Assembly (NCBI RefSeq): GCF_003100395.1
Contig: NZ_CP029210.1
Coordinates: forward strand, 2,542,001-2,606,000
Direction of reading: 5' to 3'
Length of the DNA stretch: 64,000 bases
DNA from: Aquabacterium olei
GTDB taxonomy: Bacteria > Pseudomonadota > Gammaproteobacteria > Burkholderiales > Burkholderiaceae_C
This document shows positions 54,637 to 63,700 of the stretch, piece after piece. Position 1 is the stretch's first letter; every line of letters begins with the position of its first letter. Position numbers and translations under genes: made by a program. The notes under the pieces are model-generated. The model made no database searches. It had not been told where the DNA came from and saw only the letters and a list, made by a program, of their open reading frames with translations.

Positions 54637-56559
54637 TCAGGCGGTCGTCAGCCGCACGGCCGGGCCGGTGACACCGTCCAGGCCAGCCTGGTGCAGGGCC
54701 ACGATGTCGGCCGGATCGCTCACGCCTTCGGCAAACACCTGCAGGCCCAGGCCATGCAGCATGCTGACCGTCGCCGTCACATACGCCGAACGGGCCGGAT
54801 CCTGGGCCACCCCCTGCACCACCGAGGCACCGAGCTTGACGTAATCCAGCCCGGCCTCGAACAGCAGGTTGATGCGCGCCAGGCGGTCACCGGCGTGCTC
54901 GAGCCCCACGCGGGCCCCCAAGGGGCGCAGCTGCTTGCACAGCTCGCGCACCATGTCGAAGCGGTCGATCGCCGCGCTTTCATCGACCTCCAGCCACAGG
55001 TGGCGGGCCGCCTCGGGCATGGAGGCCAGACGCGCGCGCAGGCGCGGCACGAAGCTGCTGTCGGCCAGGGAGGCCGGCGACAGGTTCACGCCCAGCGGTT
55101 CGTGATCCCGCGCAATCTGCAGCAGGGCCAGTGCCACGGCGGCCTCGTCGATGCGGGCGATCAGGCCGGTGCGCAGCGCCATCGGCAGCCAGCGCGCGGC
55201 CGGCTCGGGCGTGCCATCATCCTCAAGCTGGATGCGCAGCGGGCATTCGTGGTGAACCAGCAGCTGGTCACGGCCGACCACCGGAAAGCGCACCAGCTCC
55301 ATCCGGCCTGCCTGCAGGGCGGCGTCCAGCCGCTCGCGCCAGGCCTCCTCGCCCAGCACGGCCACATCGGACTGCGGCATCTCGGCCGTCTCCACCGCGA
55401 ACGGACCGCGGCTTTCCGCGCGGGCCAGCGCCGAGTCGGCTGCCGCCAGCACCTGCGCGACCGGCATGCCGCGGCTCCAGCGCACGGCGCCCACCACGAT
55501 CTGCGCGGGCGAGGCCATCTCCGTCAGCGCGCGGCGCAGCAGATCGGCATAGTAGGCCGCCGGCGGCGGCGCCACGTCGCCCTGCCCCACCAGCACGGCA
55601 AAGTCGCCCCCATTGAGCCGCCCGCGGGCCACGCCCGCCACATCGGCCCAGACGCCACGCAGCACGTCGGACACCTTCTGCAGCAGGGCATCGGTGGCCC
55701 GGTGGCCCAGCTGCCGGTTGATCCCGGCCAGGTCCACCACGCGGATCAGGTACAGCATGCCTTCGCCGGCCGCTTCGTCGGTGGCCAGCATGGCGCGCAA
55801 CTGTGTCATGAAGTGTGCGCGATGCGACAGCCGGGTGAGCGGGTCGCAATGCGCCTGCTGACGCAGCTGCTCGACCTGCGTGGACTGCTCGTCGAACAGC
55901 GATTTCAGCCGTTGCACGACCTCGTTCATGGCGCGGCTCAGCCGAGCCAGCTCGGGCACGGCCGGCTCGGGGACCGTGACAAAGCGCCGCTCCATCAAGG
56001 CCTGTGCCTGCGCCACCGTGGCATCCAGCGGGGTGCGGATGCGCCGCACGCCATATGCGGCCGCCCCCGCCGCCAAGGCGCCCAGCACGGACAGCAGCCC
56101 CACGGTCTTCAAGGCGCCCTGCCAGAGCTGGTCGTAGGCAAACGCCGCGTGGCTCACCACCTCGACCGAGCCGAGCGCACGCCAGCCATCGGACACCTGG
56201 GCCACCCCGGGTGTCGACGTGACGGTCACCATCTGCGCAAACCAGGCGGGGGCACGGGGACGCACGGCATCGGCTTCGGCATCGCGGCTGAACAGCACGC
56301 GGCCGGCACCGTCCCGCAGCGTCACCCGCTGGTAGAAGCCGGTGTCGAAAACGGCCGAGGCCGTCAGCTCCATGGCCGTGCGGTCGCCCTTCTGCTGCGA
56401 CAGGCTCAAGGCCAGCGACTGCGCGTTGTCGGCGTTCTTCAGCCGCAACTGCGTTTCAAGGTAGCCGCGCGCAGACAGCATCCAGACGGCGAAGCTGCCG
56501 AAGAACGCCAACAACAGCGTCGCCAGCAACAACAACCAGATCTGACGAATCAAGGACAT
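54637..56559 (-). CDS. lapD: LapD-like inner-membrane c-di-GMP receptor (degenerate GGDEF-EAL)
   Basis: A 640-aa protein. An N-terminal helix (about 5-27) leads to a periplasmic domain (about 28-150), a second helix at about 155-175, HAMP (about 180-250), GGDEF (about 260-410) and EAL (about 420-640). The GGDEF active site reads LNGGDFAV, so the catalytic Glu is missing, and the EAL opening reads HHECPLRI, without E-A-L. Such degenerate enzymes sense c-di-GMP rather than make or break it. In Pseudomonas LapD, binding lets the periplasmic domain hold the LapG protease, stopping adhesin release. The companion lapG is next, 22 bases away. Start at 56559, with GGAG upstream. Confidence 0.92.
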   Translation of the reverse strand: MSLIRQIWLLLLATLLLAFFGSFAVWMLSARGYLETQLRLKNADNAQSLALSLSQQKGDRTAMELTASAVFDTGFYQRVTLRDGAGRVLFSRDAEADAVRPRAPAWFAQMVTVTSTPGVAQVSDGWRALGSVEVVSHAAFAYDQLWQGALKTVGLLSVLGALAAGAAAYGVRRIRTPLDATVAQAQALMERRFVTVPEPAVPELARLSRAMNEVVQRLKSLFDEQSTQVEQLRQQAHCDPLTRLSHRAHFMTQLRAMLATDEAAGEGMLYLIRVVDLAGINRQLGHRATDALLQKVSDVLRGVWADVAGVARGRLNGGDFAVLVGQGDVAPPPAAYYADLLRRALTEMASPAQIVVGAVRWSRGMPVAQVLAAADSALARAESRGPFAVETAEMPQSDVAVLGEEAWRERLDAALQAGRMELVRFPVVGRDQLLVHHECPLRIQLEDDGTPEPAARWLPMALRTGLIARIDEAAVALALLQIARDHEPLGVNLSPASLADSSFVPRLRARLASMPEAARHLWLEVDESAAIDRFDMVRELCKQLRPLGARVGLEHAGDRLARINLLFEAGLDYVKLGASVVQGVAQDPARSAYVTATVSMLHGLGLQVFAEGVSDPADIVALHQAGLDGVTGPAVRLTTA

Positions 56560-56581
56560 AAACACTCCACCTGCTTGCCGT

Positions 56582-57271
56582 TCACCACCACCCCTCCGCC
56601 TTCGCTTTCGCGAGCACCTCTCGCCAGCGCGACAGACGCGCAACCGGATCGCCCGCCGTGGCGGCCCCCACACCTTGCCACAAGCCTTCGGCATTGAAGC
56701 TGAAGACGGGCGTCAGATCAGGCCGCCGGGACGCAGGCCGGATGTCTGTGATGAGGTTGTCGAGGATAAGCGGCTCTGCGTCGGGCGTCGGGTAATACGC
56801 CAGCACCATGTGCGCCTGGATGACGCCCCCGTTCTGTGCACGGACGTAAACCAACCGCATCCGCGCACTCGGCACGCCCGCCGCCATCAGCGCAAAGTAT
56901 TTGCCGATGGCGTAGTCCTCGCAGTCGCCCTGCCCCTTCGTGAGGGTTTCGAGCGGCGAGCCCCAGTAGTCGACCTGCCCCCACACATCGCGGTCATCGC
57001 GGTACTGGACCTGGCGATTGAAGAAGGTGTTGAGCCGCCGCAGCCGAGCCTCTTCGTCGAGAGCGGCGGCCTCGCCGATGTCCTGCACCAGCGCCTGCGC
57101 CCGTGCCGCCACCACCGGGCCGAGGCGCTGTGCGCTGCCGAGCACCCGGGGGGCCTCCCAGGCCAGGCCCACCGTGCCGACGAACGAGGCCAGCACGACG
57201 AGGCCGAGCAGCCACCCGCGCGCCCTGCGCAGCAAGGGCGCGCGATGGCCGTCGGCATCCAGCGGAGCCAT
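56582..57271 (-). CDS. lapG: LapG-type periplasmic transglutaminase-like cysteine protease
   Basis: A 229-aa bacterial transglutaminase-like cysteine proteinase. An N-terminal signal anchor (about 18-38, WLLGLVVLASFVGTVGLAW) sends the rest to the periplasm. The catalytic triad is Cys117 in KGQGDCEDYA, His154 in QAHMVL and Asp171 in LILDNLI. The spacing, 37 and 17 residues, is that of Pseudomonas LapG (Cys135, His172, Asp189). The Asp-Cys-Glu context around the Cys also fits its calcium-binding site. LapG cleaves the N-terminal retention module of a giant adhesin when LapD releases it. A GTG start at 57301 is the alternative to the ATG at 57271. Confidence 0.95.
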   Translation of the reverse strand: MAPLDADGHRAPLLRRARGWLLGLVVLASFVGTVGLAWEAPRVLGSAQRLGPVVAARAQALVQDIGEAAALDEEARLRRLNTFFNRQVQYRDDRDVWGQVDYWGSPLETLTKGQGDCEDYAIGKYFALMAAGVPSARMRLVYVRAQNGGVIQAHMVLAYYPTPDAEPLILDNLITDIRPASRRPDLTPVFSFNAEGLWQGVGAATAGDPVARLSRWREVLAKAKAEGWW

Positions 57272-57519
57272 GGCGGACAGCAAGGCAGACGGGCGAATCA
57301 CACGACAGTATCGGCCAGTGCGCCGGAGACTTGACCCACCTTCACCGTTAAGGGGATGCACTCCCCCCGGGCCGGATGGCCCCGGCGGCAGGTCGCGCGC
57401 GTACGCTTGGTGACAAAATAACCGGTTTACCAACACATGCGGACGCCGTCGTCCCGACAGCTGTAGTTTGAAGACCCGAGGCCGATAACCCGGGACCGAC
57501 CGTTTCCCAAGGCAACACC

Positions 57520-59364
57520 GTGACGCAAAACAAGATGAAGTGCGCCCTCTCGGCACTGGCTATGGCGTGCCTCGCCACGGCAGCAGGCGCCCAGACCGCC
57601 GCAGGCCTGACCGAAGCGGTCCAGAAGGCGCTGGCGAACAACCCCGACGTCACCGCACGGCTGAATGCACTGCAGGCGGCGGCCAATGAAGCCGACGTCG
57701 CACGCGGCGGTTTCTACCCCCGCATCGACCTGGGCGCCAGCGTGGGCCGCGACCAGGACCGCATCACCTCGCGCACGCCCGACTCCCAGAGCCTGACCCG
57801 CCATGGCCTTGCGCTGAGCGCCTCGCAGATGCTGTGGGACGGCCTGGCCACCCGCAAGGAAGTGGAGCGACTGGGCCACGCCCGCATGGTGCGCTACTTC
57901 GAGTTCCTGTCTGCCAGCGAAGACACCGCGCTGGAAGCCGCCCGCGCCTATCTGGACGTGCTGCGCTTTCGCAAGCTCGTGCAGTTGGCGGAAGACAACT
58001 ACGTGCAGCACAAGTACGCCGCCGACCAGCTGCAGTCGAAATTCAAGGCGGGTGTGGGCCGCGGTGTGGACGCCGAGCAATCGAACGCCCGACTGGCCCT
58101 CGCCGAATCCAACCTGACGACCGAGATCGCCAACCTGCACGACGTGAGCGCCCGCTTTCTGCGCATCGTGGGTGAGGCCCCGGGCCCGCGGCTGAACGTG
58201 CCCGCCGGACTCGAGCGCGGGCTGCAGCCCGCCAACACCGATCACGTGAACCAGGCGCTGGCCCGCAACCCGGCCATCAGCGCCGCGGTCGAGAACCTGC
58301 GCGCCGTGCAGGCGCAGGCCGAAGGCCAGGAAAGCCGCTTCCAGCCGCGCGTCGAGGCGCGGGTGCGCTCGGGTGTGGGCAAGAACTTCGATGGCGTGCT
58401 CAACCAGAAGCGCGACACCGCCGCCGAACTGGTGATGAACTGGAACCTCTACAACGGGGGATCCGACCGCGCTCGCGTGCGTCAGTACGCCGACCTGATC
58501 AACCAGGCTGCCGACCAGCGCGACAAGGCTTGTCGCGACGTGCGCCAGACCAGCGCCATCGCCCACAACGACATCCGCAAGCTCAAGGACCAGCTGGTGG
58601 CACTGGACCGCAACGTGCTGGCCATCGAGAAAGCGCGCGACGCCTACCGCCAGCAGTTCGACATCGGCCAGCGCAGCCTGCTGGACCTGCTGAACGCCGA
58701 GAACGAGCTCTACACGGCCCGCCGAGCCTATGCCAATGCCGAGCACGACCTGCAGTTGGCCTACGCCCGCACACAAGCCGTGCGCCACATGCTGGTGAGC
58801 ACGCTGGGCCTGACCCAGGAAGGCGCTGCACCCGAGCTGGCCAAGGACTGGCAGGCCGAGGATGAGGCAGCCCAGCGCTGCCCGGTGGTGTCGGTGGAAC
58901 CGACCGGCACCCCGCGAGAAGAACTCGACGCCCGCGCGCGCAGGCTGGCTGTGCCCGCTGTGGCGACCGCAGCCGTGACCGCCCCCACCGTGCCGACCGC
59001 TGCGCCGGTGGCGCCCAAGGCCGACGCCGCAGCGGTGGCCACCGTGACGCAGCGCCTGCAGGACTGGGCCGCCGCCTGGATGGCCAAGGACGCGAACCGC
59101 TACCTCGGCTTCTACGCGCCCGAATTTGCACCGGCGCGCACGACCCCGGCCCAATGGACAGCCAACCGCCGCCGCATGCTGAGCAAGTCCGGCCCCATCG
59201 AGGTGAAGCTGGGCCAGGTGCAGGTCGCGCCGGAAGGCGACACGGTCGTGACCCGCTTCGAGCAGAGCTATCGCTCGAATGACTTCAGCGACCAGACGGC
59301 CAAGACGCTCACCTGGCGCCTGCAGGGCGGCGCCTGGGTCATCGTGCGGGAAAGCAACCGCTGA
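57520..59364 (+). CDS. lapE: TolC family type I secretion outer-membrane protein (LapE-like) with a fused C-terminal NTF2-like domain
   Basis: A 614-aa protein. A signal peptide (CALSALAMACLATAAGA) precedes a TolC-type barrel/helix domain (about 25-440) with GLTEAVQKALANNPDV, LSASQMLWDGLATRKE and QRSLLDLLNAENELYTARR. TolC proteins normally stop there (about 450 aa). An Ala/Val/Thr/Pro linker (about 450-505) joins a roughly 105-residue SnoaL/NTF2-like domain starting at about 509 (VTQRLQDWAAAWMAKDANRYLGFYAPEF) and ending VIVRESNR. It begins with GTG at 57520, preceded by AAGG, and is divergent from lapG. It should form the outer channel of the Lap exporter. Confidence 0.9.
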   Translation: MTQNKMKCALSALAMACLATAAGAQTAAGLTEAVQKALANNPDVTARLNALQAAANEADVARGGFYPRIDLGASVGRDQDRITSRTPDSQSLTRHGLALSASQMLWDGLATRKEVERLGHARMVRYFEFLSASEDTALEAARAYLDVLRFRKLVQLAEDNYVQHKYAADQLQSKFKAGVGRGVDAEQSNARLALAESNLTTEIANLHDVSARFLRIVGEAPGPRLNVPAGLERGLQPANTDHVNQALARNPAISAAVENLRAVQAQAEGQESRFQPRVEARVRSGVGKNFDGVLNQKRDTAAELVMNWNLYNGGSDRARVRQYADLINQAADQRDKACRDVRQTSAIAHNDIRKLKDQLVALDRNVLAIEKARDAYRQQFDIGQRSLLDLLNAENELYTARRAYANAEHDLQLAYARTQAVRHMLVSTLGLTQEGAAPELAKDWQAEDEAAQRCPVVSVEPTGTPREELDARARRLAVPAVATAAVTAPTVPTAAPVAPKADAAAVATVTQRLQDWAAAWMAKDANRYLGFYAPEFAPARTTPAQWTANRRRMLSKSGPIEVKLGQVQVAPEGDTVVTRFEQSYRSNDFSDQTAKTLTWRLQGGAWVIVRESNR

Positions 59365-59382
59365 GCGCATTTCGCGGGCAAA

Positions 59383-59671
59383 GCGTGCAGGCGTCACACC
59401 TGCGTGCCCTCGCTTCGGCGCACACTGGCATTGCTGACCTGACGGCACAGTCCGACAGCACAGCATGACCCGCCGGACATCGGGGGTCAGACCGGGCACG
59501 GTGCCGCCCTCGGGTGGCGCAGGCGGGGTGATCCCGCCTCGGCCCGACCGCCGGTGAGGCGGCCCTGTCATCAGGGAAAGCGGCAGCGCCGGATCACCTG
59601 GGCGCGCCAGGTCAGGCAGTGAGCCTGCCCGCCGAACCCGTCGTGCCTGCGTGCGACGGGTTTTCTTTTTT
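59383..59671 (+). ncRNA. Hairpin-rich intergenic region, candidate structured RNA ending in a terminator
   Basis: The 320-base gap between lapE and the SLOG gene holds no good reading frame but an unusual row of perfect stems: 59383-59407, 59521-59539 (7 bp, loop of 5), 59548-59562, 59563-59576, 59596-59612 (6 bp) and 59615-59629, then the 9-bp terminator with a T-run. They follow one another with gaps of 0-20 bases. This could be the 3' end of the lapE mRNA or an independent small RNA. It shows no conserved blocks of RNase P RNA, tmRNA, 4.5S RNA or common riboswitches that I can recognise. Sequence alone cannot separate RNA structure from GC-rich chance. Confidence 0.35.
59635..59671 (+). 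terminator. Strong intrinsic terminator after lapE
   Basis: AACCCGTCG (59635-59643) pairs perfectly with CGACGGGTT (59654-59662), followed by TTTTCTTTTTT. It ends 13 bases before the stop of the convergent SLOG gene. Confidence 0.88.
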
Positions 59672-59684
59672 CGGCCTTGCCGCA

Positions 59685-60188
59685 TCAACCGTAGGGCCGC
59701 CACACCGGCAGGCCTGCCACCCGCGCCTGGTTCACCATGTCTTCGGTGCCGGGTCCCCCGGGAAACGCGACGAGCGCGTCCGGTCGCCCGGCCACCAGCA
59801 TGCGCGTGTTGCGCAGCGGGCTCGCGGCCAGGCCGACCCGCTCCCATTGCTCGGGCGGCACGGGGAAGACCTGGCGCTCGATGCCACGCGCCACCGCCCA
59901 CTGGTCGGCCAGCGTGTCCGCCCCGCGGGCGGCCCCGTGAATGAGCACTGTGACCTGGTACCGCGTGAGCACGAGATCGAGCGCGTGAAACACCGCGTGC
60001 TGGTCGTCGGCCTCCAGCCCGCCACACACCAGCACGCGCAAAGCGGGGCGCTCTGCGGCAGTCCAGTGCGCGCACCCAGCACCCATCTCGGGCTGCAGAG
60101 CCGGATCGGCACGCAAACAGATCCCCACCAGACGCGAGGGAGCCCGCCGGGGGCTGCCGCCGAAATGCCGACAGGACCAGCACGGCAT
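59685..60188 (-). CDS. SLOG-fold protein (DUF2493-like) with an N-terminal cysteine cluster
   Basis: A 167-aa protein with two parts. Residues 1-43 start MPCWSC and carry four Cys (CWSC, IC, GC) in the spacing of a small zinc-binding motif. Residues 50-167 form a Rossmann-like SLOG domain, with LRVLVCGGLEADD (about 50-62), IHGAARGADTLADQWA (about 82-97) and PDALVAFPGGPGTEDMVNQARVAGLPVW, the family phrases of DUF2493. Such proteins bind nucleotide-like ligands and often occur in phage or defence settings, though nothing here is phage-like. I start at the Met at 60188, where the Cys cluster opens; a longer frame from 60257 adds 23 residues. Confidence 0.72.
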   Translation of the reverse strand: MPCWSCRHFGGSPRRAPSRLVGICLRADPALQPEMGAGCAHWTAAERPALRVLVCGGLEADDQHAVFHALDLVLTRYQVTVLIHGAARGADTLADQWAVARGIERQVFPVPPEQWERVGLAASPLRNTRMLVAGRPDALVAFPGGPGTEDMVNQARVAGLPVWRPYG

Positions 60189-60422
60189 CCTGACGGGCCG
60201 GGACACGGGAAGGACAGACACGGCCGGAAGTCTGGCAGGGTGAGGCCCGGCACGCACGTTCCCTGCGGTTGGTCAAGGTCTCGACAGGGTCATCGCACGC
60301 TGGCCGATGGGACAATGTCGCGCTGTCAACACGACCATCGCTCAGGGCAGTCAGACAATGAACAGCATCACCCGTGGCTTCGCCACACCCGGTCTCGTCC
60401 TTGCGCCCGCGCGGAGGGAACG

Positions 60423-60713
60423 ATGAACACGTTCTGGATGCTGTGGGCCGGCACGCTGGCCCTGATCCTGTCGGTGGCCACCTGGATGGAGTACAGCGCC
60501 ATCCACCAGCGCATCAACGGCGCCAACGGGCTCACCCTGCTCGTGGCCGGCATCGTCAGCGCGCTCAGCCTGCCGGTGGGGGGCGCCATCGCGTGGTACC
60601 TGGGGGGCTTTGCCGCAGCGGCAAAGATGACCCTGGCGACCGGCGCGGGGGTCGCCACGGTGTTCTACGGCGCGCTGCGCTGGCTGGACAGTCAGGCAAA
60701 ACAGCCGCGCTGA
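60423..60713 (+). CDS. Small membrane protein of unknown function
   Basis: A 96-aa protein with three hydrophobic segments: about 4-21 (FWMLWAGTLALILSVATW), 38-60 (GLTLLVAGIVSALSLPVGGAIAW) and 65-84 (GFAAAAKMTLATGAGVATVFYG). GGAGGG is six bases before the ATG, the best ribosome-binding site in this part of the window, which supports a real gene. No family recognised. It is convergent with putA. Confidence 0.68.
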   Translation: MNTFWMLWAGTLALILSVATWMEYSAIHQRINGANGLTLLVAGIVSALSLPVGGAIAWYLGGFAAAAKMTLATGAGVATVFYGALRWLDSQAKQPR

Positions 60714-60756
60714 GGCAAGGTGCTCCCCCGCGGCTGGAAGCCGGGGGGGGTTGGCG

Positions 60757-63700
60757 TCAAGCGCCCATGGCCATCAGGCTGGCGTTGCCACCGGCCGCGG
60801 CGGTGTTGATCGACAACGTCCGCTCGTGCACCAGGCGGCTCAGGTCGTAGTCCGGTGTCGGTTGCAGCAACTGCAGGATCGGGCCGGGGCGAGACGCCAC
60901 GCGAACACGCAAGGCATCGGCATCGGCCTCGCTGCCCTCGAACAGCACCGCGCCCAGCTCGCGCTCGAACCACGCCGCATCCACCGTCACATGCGAGCGC
61001 AGGGGCGCGGGCAGCGAGGCCACCACCACCCGGGCCGCATGGCCTTCTGCCACCACCAGGTGGTTGCCGCTCGCCAGCGCCGCCATCAGCTGATGCAGCA
61101 CGGCCGTGGCGGTGTCCGCCACCCCGGCAATCGTGCCGCGCGCGGTGAAGCGCAGGCTGTCGTCCTCGCCCGTGGGGCCGGGCAAGGCCACGCGCAGGCC
61201 ACTGATGCGGCGCGCACGGCAGGCGTCGGCGCGGTCGCGCAGCACGGCGAGTTCGTCGCCCTCCAGCAGGGCCCGCCCGGCGCCGTCCAGCCAGCTCAGG
61301 AAGGCGGCAAATGCCTGGTCGGCCGACCGGGTCTCATCCCCTTCCGTGACCGACACGGCACCGTTGTGCAGTCGGGGCCCCGAGGTGCGGGCCAGCAGGC
61401 GATGGAGGTACAGCGGGCCACCCGCCTTCGGTCCTGTGCCGGACAGGCCTTCGCCGCCGAAGGGCTGCACCCCCACCACCGCACCAATGACGTTGCGGTT
61501 CACATAGAGGTTGCCGACATGCGCGCGGGCGGCCACCCGCTCCACCGTCTCGTCGATGCGCGTGTGCACGCCCATCGTCAGGCCATAGCCGCTGGCATTG
61601 ATGGCGTCGATCAGGCTGTCCAGGTCGGCGGCACGGTAGCGCAGCACGTGCAGGATGGGGCCGAACTGCTCGCGTCCCAGCTCCGACAGCGCACCGATCT
61701 CGATGATGGTCGGGGCGACGAAGGTGCCGTGTGCGCATTCGGCGGGCAGCGTCAACTGGGTGACACGGGCGCCCTTGTGCTGCATCGCGGCCACGTGGCT
61801 TTGCAGGCCATCGCGCGCTTCGGCGTCGATCACCGGGCCGATGTCGATGCGGACGTCGGCGGGGTTGCCCAGGCGCAGCTCGGTGAACGCGCCCTGCAGC
61901 ATGTGCAGCACGCCATCCGCGATGTCCTCCTGCAGACACAGCACGCGCAGTGCCGAGCAACGCTGGCCGGCCGAATCGAAGGCCGAGGCCAGCACGTCGC
62001 CCACCACCTGCTCGGGCAGCGCCGTGGAATCGACGATCATGGCGTTCTGGCCGCCGGTCTCGGCAATCAGCGGCACGTTGCCACCGCGCGCAGCCAGCGT
62101 GCGGTTGATCAGCGCCGCGACCTCGGTCGAGCCAGTGAACATCACGCCGCGCACGCGGGCATCCGCCACCAGGGCGGCGCCCACGGTCTCGCCACGGCCG
62201 GGCAACAATTGCGCGGCCGCCACCGGCACCCCGGCTTCATGCAGCAGGCGAACCGCAAAGGCGGCAATCAGGGGCGTTTGCTCAGCAGGCTTGGCCAGCA
62301 CAGAGTTGCCTGCGGCCAGGGCGGCAGCCACCTGTCCGGTGAAGATGGCCAGCGGGAAGTTCCACGGGCTGATGCACAGCACGGGGCCCAGCGGCACATG
62401 GGTGGCAGGATCGAAGCCCCGCGCCTGTTGTGCGTAGTAGCGCAGGAAGTCGACGGCTTCCCGCAGCTCCGCCACGGCGTTGCCCCACGACTTGCCCGCC
62501 TCGCGCACAGTGAGCGCCAGCAGGATGTCGGCGTCGCGCTCGAACAGTTCCGCAGCGCGCTCCAGCGCGTCGCTGCGCACGGCGGCCGGGGTGGCGCCCC
62601 ACTCGGATGCCACCGCATGGGCAGCCAGCAGTGCCTGAGCCACGTCTGCGGCCGTGGCCTCTGCCACGTGGCCCACCACATCGCGGTGGTCGGCGGGGTT
62701 GCAGACCGGTTGGACGATCGCTTCAGCGGCCTCGACCGCGAGCGTCGGTCCCGCTCGGAAGGCCGTTTCGCAGGAGGCAGCCAGCGCGGTGGCAATGCGT
62801 TCACGCACCGTTTCGCTGGCCAGGTCGTGGCCCTCGGAGTTGGCGCGCAGCGTCCCGAACAGCTCAGCGGGCAGCGGAATCTTCGGATGCGGTGCGCCAG
62901 CCAGCGGCGCGGCCTGCTCGACCGGGTCGGCAATCAGTTCTTCCACCGGCACCCGCTCGTCCACGATGCGGTTCACGAAACTGGTGTTGGCGCCGTTTTC
63001 CAGCAGACGACGAACCAGGTAAGCCAGCAGGGTCTCATGGCTGCCCACCGGCGCATAGATGCGCACCATGCGGTGGCGCTCGGCCTGGCCCACGATCTGG
63101 TCGTACAGCGGCTCGCCCATGCCATGCAGGCACTGGAACTCGTAGTCGCCGGGCTGCCAGGCACGCCCCTCAGCCGCGGCAAGATGGAAGATTGCGGCCA
63201 GCGAGTGCGCGTTGTGGGTGGCGAACTGCGGATATATCACATCGCGCGCGGCGAGCAGCTTCTTGGCACACGCCAGGTAGGACACGTCCGTGTACACCTT
63301 GCGGGTGTAGACCGGGTAACCCGAGAGCCCATCGATCTGCGCGCGCTTGATCTCGGCATCCCAGTACGCGCCCTTGACCAGACGCACCATCATCCGACGA
63401 CCGCTGCGGCGGGCCAGGTCAATCACGAAATCGAGCACATACGGTGCGCGCTTCTGGTACGCCTGCACGACAAAGCCGAGCCCGGTCCAGCCCGCCAGTG
63501 CCGGGTCGAGCGCCAGGGCCTCCAGCAGATCCAGCGAAATGTCCAGACGATCGGCCTCCTCGGCATCGATGTTCAGGCCGATGTCGTGGCGCTTGGCCTG
63601 CAGGCACAGGGTCTTCAGCTTGGGCAGCAATTCGGCCAGCACGCGTTCACGCTGCGACCAGGTGTAGCGCGGGTGCAGCGCAGAGAGCTTCACCGAGATC

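Noticed and set aside
59400-59671. RNase P RNA, tmRNA, 4.5S RNA or a common riboswitch in the lapE downstream gap
   Set aside because: None of their conserved sequence blocks could be found; only the hairpin pattern remains.
57427-60315. Minus-strand open frame of 962 codons opposite lapE
   Set aside because: It covers the TolC-type gene, the hairpin region and the start of the SLOG gene in a different frame, with no family likeness.
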